From: Luteitalea sp.
Lineage (GTDB): Bacteria > Acidobacteriota > Vicinamibacteria > Vicinamibacterales > CAVVIG01
Direction: 5' to 3'
NCBI GenBank assembly: GCA_009380045.1
Contig: WHSN01000008.1
Location: forward strand, 1-53,646
Length of the DNA: 53,646 bases
Under the pieces are notes generated by a model that was given only the letters and a program-made list of their open reading frames with translations, did not search any database and was not told the origin of the DNA. The translations under genes and the position numbers were made by a program. Positions 1 to 8,701 of the stretch are shown here, one piece after another (position 1 is the stretch's first letter; every line of letters starts with the position of its first letter).

Positions 1-1919
1 GAGCCGCCCGACGTCACCACCGGCTCGACCAGCAGTTCATGCGAGCCGCGCCGATCGATCACGCTCACACGGGTCGCCCACGTCGGATTCAACCGGTGGT
101 CGTAGGCGATGTCCCAGGTGAGGCTTCTTGACGTCCGCAGCTCCGGATCGGTGACACGCTGGAACAGCGCCGAACCGACCGGAGTGGAGCCGTCGGCCGC
201 GAAGCGGGTATCGAGCGGCGCCTCGTACTCGTCGAACACGCCGGCGACCGACGGCGTTCGTTCGAAGAAGAGCCCGTAGCCGCTTCGCAACACTGCGGTC
301 CCGGCTTCGTTGAGCAGCACCGCCGCTCCGACGCGCGGCGTGACGTTCCACCGCCCGACCACCCCGTCGCGATCGACGCGGGCGCCGAGCTCGAGATAAT
401 AGCGGTTGTTCGGCTGAAACCGATCCTGAGCGAACAGCGCGACATCAGTGCTGTTAATCGCCTGCCGGGTGGTTGACGTGCTGAAGTCGAGCCGCCGCAC
501 GAGTGTCCCGTCGGCGCGCCGAATCAACACCGGCCTGCTCGCGCTCGTTCCCGTGTAGCGGCTGTGCAAGAGATCGATGCCCCCCTTGAACAGGTGGAGC
601 CCGCTTCCCTCCTGCCTCGTGCCGGATACCGTCTCGATGAACTGATAGGTCGTCGTCATCCGGCGCTGCCGGTTGAAGAAGTTCCCAAGCGTGGTGTCCG
701 GCAGCAGCTCCATCGCCGCCGGTCCCTGCGGCAGGACACGGGTGTCGTAGCTGTGAATCTCACCGGTCGTCTCCGAGAACAGCGTGTCGCTCCAGAGCGA
801 TCGCTCGGTCACCGACGCCGTGTTCACGCCGCCGCGGGTGTCGACGGCCGCGTCCGGGGGGATGAACGTGCCGAGGTTGGTGAACGACGAACGCGCGGGA
901 AACAGGCCGACCGCCCCCACGAGCGAGTGGCGTGGCGACACGTTGGCATCGACGCGCGTGAACGAGCTCAGGCGATGGGATGTGCGAACCTCCGATTGGG
1001 GCCGGCTCGCGACATCGCTCGAGCGATACCGGTACTGCAGCGCCTGCTGCACCAGCAGGCGATCCTTCACGAGTGGACCGCCCGATTCGAACCGGGGCGA
1101 GAAGGCCGATAGCCCGATCACGCTGAACGGTTGTCCACGCTTGGTTCGAAACGCCGGTTCGAGATTGTTGAGGCGGGTCTTCCACTCGTCTTCAGCGCGC
1201 CGGGTCCGGATCAGCACAAGTCCCGAAGAGAACCGCCCGAATTCAACGGCGTAAGGATTGGGCAGCACCGTCACCGAGTCAATCGCATCGTCGGGCAGCG
1301 ACACCTGCGAAAGGCCGGTCGCCGGATCGACAAAAGCGCCCGGGCCAAGCTGCACTGCCGCCTGACTGGGACGCCCGCCTTTGATGCTGACGCCACCAGG
1401 CACTTCGATGACGCTGACGAGCATCCTGAGCGCGGCCTGAAGGCCGCCGCCGCCGGAAATCTGTTCGAGCTCGCGGGCGGTCAGTCCTTCAGATGACGTC
1501 AAGGTACCGGTGCTCGGCACGACCGTCGTCGGCGCCACGACATCGACCCGCTCCGAGACCGACGCGATGGTCGCGTTGAGCGCCGCCGGGGTCGCCTCGC
1601 CCGACCGCACGTCGACCGCCAGCTTCAGGGCATCGAACCCCTCGATCGCCGCCACGAGGAAGTAGCTTCCGGCTGCAACCGAAGCGAAGGTGAATGAGCC
1701 GTCGGCCTCGGATGTCGCACTCGAGACCTCGCCGCTGTCGTTCAGCAGCGTGACCGTCACGCCGCCGAGTGGAATGGTCCCATTCTGGGTCGCGACGATC
1801 CCGCGGATGGAACCGGGAGCGACGGAGTCCTGGAAGGCGGCAACGGGACCTGCGCAGACGAGAAGCAGAGCACCGATGAGCAGGCGGGCACGGAACCGGC
1901 CCGGACGTGCGGACTGCAT
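1..1919 (-). CDS. TonB-dependent receptor-like outer membrane protein with carboxypeptidase-regulatory domain (C-terminus cut by window)
   Basis: Reading down from ATG at 1919 gives about 639 residues without a stop. Residues 1-26 are a signal peptide (basic MQSARPGRFR, then a hydrophobic stretch ending near PVAAFQ). About 30-115 is a carboxypeptidase-regulatory Ig-like repeat (GSIRGIV, ADGSFTFASVAAGSYFLVA). A plug-like region follows (SVIEVPGGVSIKGGRPSQ, then PDDAIDSVTVLPNPYAVEFG), then beta-barrel-like alternating aromatic strands with FAQDRFQPNNRYYLELGARV and LRSGYGLFFER. This is the usual architecture of acidobacterial TonB/OmpA-type receptors that import or export glycan or lipid-like ligands. 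It lies 71 bp downstream of the flippase on the same strand, so cotranscription with the lipid locus is possible. The ligand is unknown, and the barrel C-terminus lies outside the window. Confidence 0.8.
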   Translation of the reverse strand, partial: MQSARPGRFRARLLIGALLLVCAGPVAAFQDSVAPGSIRGIVATQNGTIPLGGVTVTLLNDSGEVSSATSEADGSFTFASVAAGSYFLVAAIEGFDALKLAVDVRSGEATPAALNATIASVSERVDVVAPTTVVPSTGTLTSSEGLTARELEQISGGGGLQAALRMLVSVIEVPGGVSIKGGRPSQAAVQLGPGAFVDPATGLSQVSLPDDAIDSVTVLPNPYAVEFGRFSSGLVLIRTRRAEDEWKTRLNNLEPAFRTKRGQPFSVIGLSAFSPRFESGGPLVKDRLLVQQALQYRYRSSDVASRPQSEVRTSHRLSSFTRVDANVSPRHSLVGAVGLFPARSSFTNLGTFIPPDAAVDTRGGVNTASVTERSLWSDTLFSETTGEIHSYDTRVLPQGPAAMELLPDTTLGNFFNRQRRMTTTYQFIETVSGTRQEGSGLHLFKGGIDLLHSRYTGTSASRPVLIRRADGTLVRRLDFSTSTTRQAINSTDVALFAQDRFQPNNRYYLELGARVDRDGVVGRWNVTPRVGAAVLLNEAGTAVLRSGYGLFFERTPSVAGVFDEYEAPLDTRFAADGSTPVGSALFQRVTDPELRTSRSLTWDIAYDHRLNPTWATRVSVIDRRGSHELLVEPVVTSGG

Positions 1920-1990
1920 GAACTCTTTCTATTGTGGCGCGCTTCGAAGCGATTTGCACAACCTGTTGGAGTGTTCGTCCAGGTCATCAG

Positions 1991-3520
1991 TCAGCGCTGC
2001 GGCAGCAAGGCCGAGCTTTCGTTGCGCCGCAGCACGTGAGTGAAGACGGCGCGATCGGTCGCGTCGAGCCCAATCAACCGCCAGGCGGCCAGATAGGCGA
2101 GCAGGTACACGATGCCTGCCGCCACCTGTCCGGCCATGCTGCTCGTCGCACCCAGTCGGACGGCGAGCGCCGGGACAATCGCCAGGCTCGCGGCAATCCA
2201 GGGTTTGGTCAGGGCGCGGATCGGCCAGCGCCACTCGAAGAGCCACGTGATCTCGACGGCCCGGAGGGCCCCTTGCAAGGCGTATGGCGCCAGCATCCCG
2301 ATGGCCGCGCCGAGCGGTCCGAGCAGAGGGATCAGCAGCATGTTCAGGGCGATCGTTGCGGCAATGGCGATCGACGAGTTGAGGAGGTTCAGTGCGGGGC
2401 GCTTCACCATCAAGATCAATTCGCCAAGACCGACGAACGCGTTGAGGGCGCAGGCGGCGCCGAGCACGGCCACCCATGCACCTCCCGCCGCAAAGCCCGG
2501 ACCGAAAATGGACATGATCGCCTCGCCAGACAATCCGAGCACGGCGACCGCGGGCAGGAGAATGGCCAGCATCCAGCGCGCGAGGTAGCCATAGGTGACC
2601 TCTGCCTCGCGGATCTGGCCGCGCCCCATCTGCTCTGCCACGACGGGGGTGAAGATCGGCGTGAACGCCTGGTTCACCTTCCGCAGGCCGCCAGCGATTC
2701 CGACCGCACCCGCGTAGACGCCGAGCGTCTCCAACGTCACCCCGGGCGCGCGGCCGACATACAGACCGAGCATGACGAGGTCGATCTGCATGATCGCGAT
2801 ATTCAGCAGGCTGTAAAGCGCCACAGGCGCCGAATGCCGGATCAGCGCTGCGACTGTCGGGTCGCTCTGGTCGGCAGGCGCCCGCGTTGAGAACAGCCGT
2901 CGCGCCAGGGCGAACGCCACCAGGCCGCCGGCACCCGTCCCCACGATCGCCGCAATCTCCGGCGCCAGCCGACTGGCGCCGGCCGCAATCGCCACCAGCA
3001 GCGCCGCCGTGGTTCCGAGGCTTTCGGTGAATCCGCGGGAGTAGATATCGTGATGCATCATCCCCCTGCCGCGTGACAACGCCGTGCTCACCCGGTACAA
3101 CGTGATGCCGGGGAGCGCGAGCATCAGAACACCCGTCGCACGCGCGAGCTCGGGCCGCAGCCCCGCGGCCGGACCGAGGAACATCGCGACCGGAAGCGCC
3201 GCCAGCGCCAGCAGCAGGCTCACGCCCAGCGAGATGAGAAGCATGACCTGCATCAGGCGACGGCCGCCTGCGAGGTCTGTTTGCGCCACCAGCGCGGTCG
3301 CCGTCGTGTCGAACCCAGCGGTTGCGATCTTGCTCACGACGTCGGTGGCAGCCCAGGCAAGCCCGAACGTGCCGAGCGCGGCGCCGCCAAGCAGCCGGGC
3401 CACGAGCAACGTGAAGATACCGCGAAGGTTGGAGGCGAGGAACGCGAGGGTGTTGAAGAAAGCGCCGCGAGCGAGCGCGGCGCCGTGCTCGGCTGTGGCG
3501 TCGGCGGACCGCTGGCTCAC
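1991..3520 (-). CDS. Polysaccharide/lipid flippase, MATE-like (Wzx/MurJ fold)
   Basis: A 509-residue polytopic membrane protein with about 12-14 hydrophobic segments. It opens with AFFNTLAFLASNLRGIFTLL, the typical first helix of Wzx-type oligosaccharide flippases. It would move a lipid-linked sugar or a complex lipid across the inner membrane. The GTG start at 3520 overlaps the TGA of the upstream nucleotidyltransferase gene by 4 bp (GTGA), so the two are translationally coupled. With the glycosyltransferase before them they form one minus-strand unit facing the ACP-ligase-SPT unit. In that context I infer export of a decorated lipid. A role for an unrelated exopolysaccharide cannot be excluded from sequence alone. 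Confidence 0.8.
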   Translation of the reverse strand: MSQRSADATAEHGAALARGAFFNTLAFLASNLRGIFTLLVARLLGGAALGTFGLAWAATDVVSKIATAGFDTTATALVAQTDLAGGRRLMQVMLLISLGVSLLLALAALPVAMFLGPAAGLRPELARATGVLMLALPGITLYRVSTALSRGRGMMHHDIYSRGFTESLGTTAALLVAIAAGASRLAPEIAAIVGTGAGGLVAFALARRLFSTRAPADQSDPTVAALIRHSAPVALYSLLNIAIMQIDLVMLGLYVGRAPGVTLETLGVYAGAVGIAGGLRKVNQAFTPIFTPVVAEQMGRGQIREAEVTYGYLARWMLAILLPAVAVLGLSGEAIMSIFGPGFAAGGAWVAVLGAACALNAFVGLGELILMVKRPALNLLNSSIAIAATIALNMLLIPLLGPLGAAIGMLAPYALQGALRAVEITWLFEWRWPIRALTKPWIAASLAIVPALAVRLGATSSMAGQVAAGIVYLLAYLAAWRLIGLDATDRAVFTHVLRRNESSALLPQR

Positions 3521-4290
3521 GGCCCCGGAGCAGTCGCTTCAGCCGGGGCGGTGCGCCCCCACGCGGCCAGGCGCAGCTCGGCGTCGTCACGATCGGCCGG
3601 TGTGTCCACGTCCACCCACGACACGCCGCCGGCATCTACCGCGCGGAACGAACCGTCGCGTGCGAGCCTTCTCATCGCGGAGGACACCGTGAGAGGTTCG
3701 GACGGCGGCACCTGCCGGAGGGCGTCGAACACCGCAGCCGACAGGAGGAAGACCCCGGTATCAATTGCATCCCAGGGCTCGATGCCCTTGCCAATGGCGA
3801 CGATGCGCTCGCCTTCGAGCCGGACCTTCGTGGCATCGCTCAGGTCGAGCCCCACTGGAGCCCGGTCGACGAGCAACCGCGCCGCCTCGCCGCGCCTCAT
3901 CGCGGTCTTGGCGAGCCTTCCGAGCACCGGCGCTGCAAACACATGATCGACCATCTGCAGGAAAAACCGGGGGGCCGCCACCGCCTCGGCGGCGAGCAAC
4001 GAGTGCCCGTTCGGTTCAGTCGGATCGGGATTCTCGACGAAACGGATGGTCATCGGCGAGCCGATCGCTTCGACCGCCCTGCGCACCCGCCCGCCTTCGT
4101 ACCCGGTGACGACCACCGCTTCGGTGCAGCCGACTGCTTCGGCCTGCGCCAGCGCGTGGCCGACGAGCGGTGATCCGCCGATCGACATCAGCGGTTTCGG
4201 CACGCCGGCCTCGGCGCTGGCGAGCCTGGTGCCCATGCCCGCAGCCAGTATCACGGTTTGCGTCACAACGTCGGCGTACATCCAACGCAT
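3517..4290 (-). CDS. Nucleotidyltransferase resembling CTP:inositol-1-phosphate cytidylyltransferase (IPCT)
   Basis: A 257-residue sugar-nucleotidyltransferase fold. The N-terminal LAAGMGTRLASAEAGVPKP carries the G-x-G-T-R (18-22) and PKP (31-33) nucleotide loop. Asp115 (QMVDHVF) and Asp177 (DAIDTGVF) are the likely metal ligands. The run DATKVRLEGERIVAIGKGI near 152-170 is characteristic of IPCT domains, which make CDP-inositol from CTP and inositol-1-phosphate in archaeal and thermophile DIPP synthesis. It is less like glucose-1-phosphate transferases. ATG 4290 follows the glycosyltransferase TAA by one base. ATG 4281 and GTG 4266 are alternative starts. Three CDP-alcohol phosphotransferases nearby would be natural users of its product. 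The family call is good, but the substrate (inositol versus another polyol phosphate) is inference. Confidence 0.75.
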   Translation of the reverse strand: MRWMYADVVTQTVILAAGMGTRLASAEAGVPKPLMSIGGSPLVGHALAQAEAVGCTEAVVVTGYEGGRVRRAVEAIGSPMTIRFVENPDPTEPNGHSLLAAEAVAAPRFFLQMVDHVFAAPVLGRLAKTAMRRGEAARLLVDRAPVGLDLSDATKVRLEGERIVAIGKGIEPWDAIDTGVFLLSAAVFDALRQVPPSEPLTVSSAMRRLARDGSFRAVDAGGVSWVDVDTPADRDDAELRLAAWGRTAPAEATAPGP

Positions 4291-4291
4291 C

Positions 4292-5431
4292 TTACCTGAA
4301 GCTCGAATGCCCGCCGCGTACGGCCGCGTCGCGGTAGACTGACAGCGTGTCGCGCGCGCAGTCGTCCCACGAGAACGACCCGGATCGCTCGAGCCCACGG
4401 GCAGACAACTCGCGCCGCAGGCCGGCAGACGACGAGACCGACGAGATCGAACGGGCGAGCGCGTCCACATCGCCCGGCGGGAAGCGGATCGCGGCCTCGG
4501 CCACGACCTCGCGGAGCGTCGGCAGGTCGCTCACAATGGCCGGACAGCCGCACGCCATCGCCTCGACAACCGGCAGGCCAAACCCCTCGTATGACGACGG
4601 CTGCACGAGCGCGCCCGCGCCCTGGAGCAGCGTCACCAGGTCTGGTTGGTTCACGGCTGGGAGCCAGATGACGCGCTCGGCGACATCGAGCGCCCGGCTG
4701 AGCGGCGCTAGCGGATTGCCGGCGGCGTCGCGCTGCAGGAGCACGAGCCGCCACGGCTTTGGCGCTCCGGCGGCAAAGGCCCGAAGCGCGTCAGCGTGGC
4801 GTTTCGTCGGGCTGTTCTGCCCGACCACCAGGAAGTATGGATCCGCCGTGCCAAGCAGTCGTTGCACCCGCCGACCGACCTCGGCAGAATCGACCGGCGT
4901 GCAAAACGCGGGGCCGGCGGCGAGCGGAATCACCACCGTCCGGGATTTTGCGGCCGGCCACAGGCGGACCACCCGGTCCGCCATCGCCGACGTCGTCGTG
5001 ACGAGCCTGGTCGCCTGCGTCAGCGCACGCCAGACGGCAGCCGGGTAATACCACCGCTTTGCCCACCCCTCCCACCCGCTGCGGTGCAGGCGAGGCATCT
5101 CGAGTGAGAGGAGATCGTGAATCGTCACAACCGTCGGCATCGTCAATCGCCGTGGCAGGATCGTATGGGGGGCATGAAACAGGTCTACACCGTCGAGCGG
5201 ACCGAACCGATCCGGCCAGAGAAGCGTCCAGAGGGAGCTCGGCTCCGGGCGGACCACGACCTCTTCGACGTTTGTGGCCCTCGAGAGTGATCGTCCCGCC
5301 CTTCGGTGGGTCCACAACAGAAAGCGGATATCCGGCCCAAGCGCCGGAAGACGATGGGTCAGCGCCTCGACGTATCCGCCGATTCCGCTCGGCCGTTCAC
5401 GTACGTATCGACAGTCAATCGCAAGGCGCAT
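4292..5431 (-). CDS. Glycosyltransferase family 4 (GT-B fold)
   Basis: A 379-residue GT-B protein. The acceptor domain begins MRLAIDCRYVRERPSGIGGY, whose GIGGY loop is typical of GT4 mannosyl/rhamnosyl-type enzymes. The donor-domain motif EGFGLPVVEAMACGCPAIVS (E-x7-E nucleotide-sugar site) sits about three quarters along, followed by FPPGDVDALARSI. There is no membrane segment, so it probably acts on the cytoplasmic membrane face. It heads the minus-strand unit GT, IPCT-like enzyme, flippase. It diverges from the ACP gene with only about 80 bp between the start codons, so both promoters must be packed into or overlap that gap. I infer that it glycosylates the lipid head group made by this locus. 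Donor and acceptor are unknown. Confidence 0.85.
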   Translation of the reverse strand: MRLAIDCRYVRERPSGIGGYVEALTHRLPALGPDIRFLLWTHRRAGRSLSRATNVEEVVVRPEPSSLWTLLWPDRFGPLDGVDLFHAPHTILPRRLTMPTVVTIHDLLSLEMPRLHRSGWEGWAKRWYYPAAVWRALTQATRLVTTTSAMADRVVRLWPAAKSRTVVIPLAAGPAFCTPVDSAEVGRRVQRLLGTADPYFLVVGQNSPTKRHADALRAFAAGAPKPWRLVLLQRDAAGNPLAPLSRALDVAERVIWLPAVNQPDLVTLLQGAGALVQPSSYEGFGLPVVEAMACGCPAIVSDLPTLREVVAEAAIRFPPGDVDALARSISSVSSSAGLRRELSARGLERSGSFSWDDCARDTLSVYRDAAVRGGHSSFR

Positions 5432-5514
5432 TCTGGCTCCGGGCCCGTGTTCATGTTACATTTCTGCACCTGACCGAAACTTTCCAACCCGAGCGCAGAG
5501 GAGCACCGCAGGAC

Positions 5515-5784
5515 ACGGGCCGGTCGCCAACAGCCGCGACCATCGAGCGGGACATCATCGACATTCTGAAGCGCGTCAGCCGGCGGCCGATCCAACCCAC
5601 CGGAGCGAGTGAGTTGCTCGCGGATCTTGGCTTCGACTCGCTGCAGGTCCTGGAGCTCGTAGGAGAGCTCGAAGACCACTTCAATATCGCTGTGCCGTTG
5701 AACACCTTGACCCACATCCGGACCGTTGGCGACATCGCGGGCGAAGTGCATCGGCTGACATCTGCCGCAGGGTCGTCGACGTGA
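5515..5784 (+). CDS. Acyl carrier protein (start codon uncertain)
   Basis: The frame encodes a clear ACP: ATIERDIIDILKRV (helix 1), LLADLGFDSLQVLELVGEL with the phosphopantetheine-accepting Ser at bases 5638-5640, then DHFNIAVPLNT and IRTVGDIAGEVHRL. It ends TGA at 5784, overlapping the ligase GTG start (GTGA), so the two are coupled. No ATG, GTG or TTG lies in frame close upstream. The nearest GTG (5287) would run 145 bp into the divergent glycosyltransferase gene. A strong AGAGGAG at 5497-5503 precedes an ACG at 5515, giving 89 residues, the normal ACP size. In-frame CTG codons at 5464 and 5470 are alternatives. I annotate from ACG 5515. The domain call is firm and the start is not. Role inferred: acyl donor for the sphingoid or ceramide step. 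Confidence 0.8.
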   Translation, partial: TGRSPTAATIERDIIDILKRVSRRPIQPTGASELLADLGFDSLQVLELVGELEDHFNIAVPLNTLTHIRTVGDIAGEVHRLTSAAGSST

Positions 5785-7448
5785 TCGAGCCGCGGACAGT
5801 GACCGAGGCCCTCGCCGGCGCGGCGGAGACGACGCGCGGCGTCATTGCCATCGAGCACGATGGCCGATCGGTGCCTCTGCCGTACCGTCAGCTGCTGGCT
5901 GACGCGCTGACGCTCGCGGGAGCTCTGCACGCGCGCGGCCTGGTCCCGGGAGACCGGGTCGCGATCGTGCTCCCCGAAGTCAGCGATTTCATCCAGGCAT
6001 TTTTTGGAATCTCCGCGGCCGGCCTCGTGCCGGTGCCGCTGTGCCCGCCGGCGCAGGCAGCGGATTTGCCCACCTTCGCGCGGCAGTCACAACACATTCT
6101 CATGGCCGCGCGCACGGCCGCCGTCGTGACGTCGGTCGACGTGGCGCCGCTCCTGAACGTGACCGGCATGCTCGAGCCGCCATCGGTTGTCACAATCGAT
6201 CAGCTGCGACACGGACCGGCGCTCGAGACCCCGGTCCGCGTGTCGCTGGCGTCAACCGCCCTGCTGCAGTTCACCTCTGGTTCGACGGCTGGCCCGAAAG
6301 GGGTGGTGCTGTCGCACGCGAGCCTCGACGCCAACGTGAACGCCATCACCGGCCCCGACGGGCTGGCGATCACACCCGCCGACGTCGGCGTGAGCTGGCT
6401 GCCGCTCTATCACGACATGGGCCTGATCGGCATGCTGCTGACGGCCGTGTACATGGCGGCCGACGTCGTGGTGCTGTCGCCGGTGCTCTTTCTGAAGCGC
6501 CCCAGCGCCTGGCTCGAGGCGATCTCCCACTACGGCGGGACGGTGTCGTTCGCACCCAACTTCGCCTACGACTTGTGCCGCCGACGGGTGAAGCCGTCGC
6601 AGATCGACACCCTCAACCTTTCGAGCTGGCGCGTCGCTGGTTGCGGAGCGGAACCGATACGCGCCGACTCGCTCGCCGCCTTCGCCGCGCACTTCGCGAG
6701 AGCCGGCTTCCGTGAGTCCAGCTTCGTTCCGAGCTACGGGTTGGCCGAGCACGCGCTCGCCGTCGCGTTGTCGGTCGATGGCCTGAAGGTGGACGTCGTC
6801 GATGCCGAGCGCCTCGTGCGCGAGTCGATTGCCATGCCTGCCGTGAACGGATCGCCGGCCGTCCGCATCGTCGGCTGCGGCCGTGCCTTTCCCGGTCATG
6901 CGCTCACCATCGTGGACGACCGTCTGACCGGGCTGCCCGACCGGCATGTCGGTTCGATCGTGGTGCGCGGGCCGTCGATGATGGACGGCTACTTCGAGCA
7001 TCCTGCGGCCACGACCGAAGCCCTCAGCGCCGGGTGGCTGCACACCGGCGACATCGGCTACCTCGCGGACGGGGAGCTGTACGTCTGCGGGCGGACCAAG
7101 GACCTGATCATCCGGCAGGGCCGCAAGTATCACCCGCCCGATCTCGAGTCGGCGATAGCCGACGTCCGGGGCATCCCGCTCGCCGGCGTGGTGGTGTTCG
7201 GCATCAACCACATCGAGGAAGCCGATGAAGTGGTCGCCGTCGTCGAAGCGCGGGCCAGCGCCAAGCCGGACGCGGTGATCGATCACGTCCGGCGCCGGGT
7301 CCGCGAAACCGCCGGACTCGAGCTCGACCGCGTCGTGGTCGCCCCACCGGGAACCATTCCGCGCACCACCAGCGGCAAAGTCCGTCGAGCCGAAACGCGC
7401 GTCCGCTTCCAGGCCGGCACGCTGCTTCAGTCCGGCCGAGGCATCTGA
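5781..7448 (+). CDS. Fatty-acyl-AMP ligase / acyl-ACP synthetase
   Basis: A 555-residue member of the ANL adenylate-forming superfamily. Residues 163-180 are the P-loop-like A3 motif (FTSGSTAGPKGVVLSH). The segment 206-217 (WLPLYHDMGLIG) is the hallmark of FAAL-type ligases rather than acyl-CoA synthetases. SYGLAEHALAVAL and HTGDIGYLADGELYVCGRTK follow, and TTSGKVRRAE near the C-terminus carries the A10 lysine. It activates a fatty acid as acyl-AMP and should load it on the ACP encoded immediately upstream (4-bp overlap). The gene for the SPT-like enzyme starts 3 bp after its stop. The order ACP, ligase, SPT matches the acyl-ACP supply module of Caulobacter-type sphingolipid synthesis. The chain length used cannot be read from sequence. 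Confidence 0.88.
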   Translation: MIEPRTVTEALAGAAETTRGVIAIEHDGRSVPLPYRQLLADALTLAGALHARGLVPGDRVAIVLPEVSDFIQAFFGISAAGLVPVPLCPPAQAADLPTFARQSQHILMAARTAAVVTSVDVAPLLNVTGMLEPPSVVTIDQLRHGPALETPVRVSLASTALLQFTSGSTAGPKGVVLSHASLDANVNAITGPDGLAITPADVGVSWLPLYHDMGLIGMLLTAVYMAADVVVLSPVLFLKRPSAWLEAISHYGGTVSFAPNFAYDLCRRRVKPSQIDTLNLSSWRVAGCGAEPIRADSLAAFAAHFARAGFRESSFVPSYGLAEHALAVALSVDGLKVDVVDAERLVRESIAMPAVNGSPAVRIVGCGRAFPGHALTIVDDRLTGLPDRHVGSIVVRGPSMMDGYFEHPAATTEALSAGWLHTGDIGYLADGELYVCGRTKDLIIRQGRKYHPPDLESAIADVRGIPLAGVVVFGINHIEEADEVVAVVEARASAKPDAVIDHVRRRVRETAGLELDRVVVAPPGTIPRTTSGKVRRAETRVRFQAGTLLQSGRGI

Positions 7449-7451
7449 CGA

Positions 7452-8666
7452 GTGGCGCTGCCCGACAAGCTGCAAGCCATTGCAGAACGCATCGCCGTGC
7501 TCGGCGACGGGGCGGTGCCATTCGACACCGTCATTGAAGAGACGGGCAGTCCGACCGAGGTCCTCATCGAGGGACGCCGGACGTTGATGTGCGGATCCAA
7601 CAACTATTTCGGCCTGAGCTTCCATCCCGACGTGATTGCGGCCTCACGGTCAGCGCTCGAGCGCGAAGGCGCGGGGACCACCGGCTCGCGGGCGGCAAAC
7701 GGCACGTTCGGCGCGCACCGGCGTCTGGAGCAGGCGTTCGCGGCGCTCTACCACATGCGCCACGCGATGGTGTTCACGACCGGTTACCAGGCGAATCTGG
7801 GGGTGATCTCCGGTCTGTGCGGCCCGGAGGACACCATCATCGTCGATGTGGAGAGCCACGCCAGCATCTATGACGGGGCTCGACTGAGCGGCGCGCGGAC
7901 GTTCATGTTCCGTCATAACTCCGCCGCCGATCTGGCGCGCAAGCTGGAAAAGGCGGGCGACCCCCGCTCCTGTCTCGTGATCGTCGAAGGTCTGTATTCC
8001 ATCAGCGGCGACGTCGCGCCGCTCGGCGAGATTGCCGCGGCCTGCCGGGAGGTTGGCGCCTGGCTGATGGTCGACGAAGCACACTCCTTTGGCGCCTACG
8101 GCGAGTCCGGCCTGGGTTGCGCCGAGGCGCAGGGGGTGCTCGGCGACGTCGATTTCGTCGTTGGCACGTTTTCGAAGGCATTGGCGGGAATCGGCGGATA
8201 CGCGGTGTCGAACCATCCCGCGCTGAAACTGCTGCACTTTGCGTCCCGCCCCTATGTGTTCACTGCTTCCGGTTCGCCGGCGACCATCGCCGGCGTGGCT
8301 GCGGCGCTGGAGATTCTGCGGAACGGCGCCCACCTGCGGAAGCGGTTGTGGAGGAACGTGCGTCACGTCCGCGCCGGTCTGACGCGTCTCGGCTTCACGA
8401 TCGGGCCGACCGAGTCGCCGATCGTGCCAATCGTGGTTGGCGAGCCCGAGCAGGCCGTGATGTTGTGGCGGGCCCTTCTCGAAGCCGGACTGTACGCGAA
8501 CATCGTCCTGCCGCCGGCTTGCCGGCCCGATGCCTGCCTGCTGCGCACGAGCTATTCGGCGGCCCACACGCTCGAGCAGCTCGATCGCGCCCTCGCGACC
8601 TTCGAGCAGGTCGGCCGGGCGCTGTGTATCATCGACGCGCCCGCCTCGAGCTCGGTCTCGTCGTGA
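7452..8666 (+). CDS. spt: Serine palmitoyltransferase-like alpha-oxoamine synthase
   Basis: A 404-residue PLP enzyme of the alpha-oxoamine synthase family, full length. His136 (ESHASIYD) should stack on the cofactor. DEAHSFGAYGESGLG near 208-222 holds Asp208 and His211. Lys242 in GTFSKALAGIGGY is the PLP Schiff-base lysine. SRPYVFTASGSP-type sequence completes the site. Family members are SPT, 8-amino-7-oxononanoate synthase (BioF) and KBL, which sequence alone separates poorly. I choose SPT because ACP and acyl-AMP ligase genes precede it in one operon, CerR-like and ceramide-synthase-like genes face it 35 bp away, and no other biotin gene is present. Proposed reaction: L-serine plus acyl thioester to 3-keto-sphinganine. 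GTG start; the gene converges on the reductase gene. Confidence 0.8.
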   Translation: MALPDKLQAIAERIAVLGDGAVPFDTVIEETGSPTEVLIEGRRTLMCGSNNYFGLSFHPDVIAASRSALEREGAGTTGSRAANGTFGAHRRLEQAFAALYHMRHAMVFTTGYQANLGVISGLCGPEDTIIVDVESHASIYDGARLSGARTFMFRHNSAADLARKLEKAGDPRSCLVIVEGLYSISGDVAPLGEIAAACREVGAWLMVDEAHSFGAYGESGLGCAEAQGVLGDVDFVVGTFSKALAGIGGYAVSNHPALKLLHFASRPYVFTASGSPATIAGVAAALEILRNGAHLRKRLWRNVRHVRAGLTRLGFTIGPTESPIVPIVVGEPEQAVMLWRALLEAGLYANIVLPPACRPDACLLRTSYSAAHTLEQLDRALATFEQVGRALCIIDAPASSSVSS

Positions 8667-8701
8667 CGATCGGGCGGAGGGGCCCAAGAAGCTCTACTCC
8701 G

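Noticed and set aside
5452-5472. Six-codon upstream frame ATG...TGA as a leader peptide for the ACP gene
   Set aside because: Too short and without a ribosome site; mentioned only as a possible explanation for the odd ACP start.
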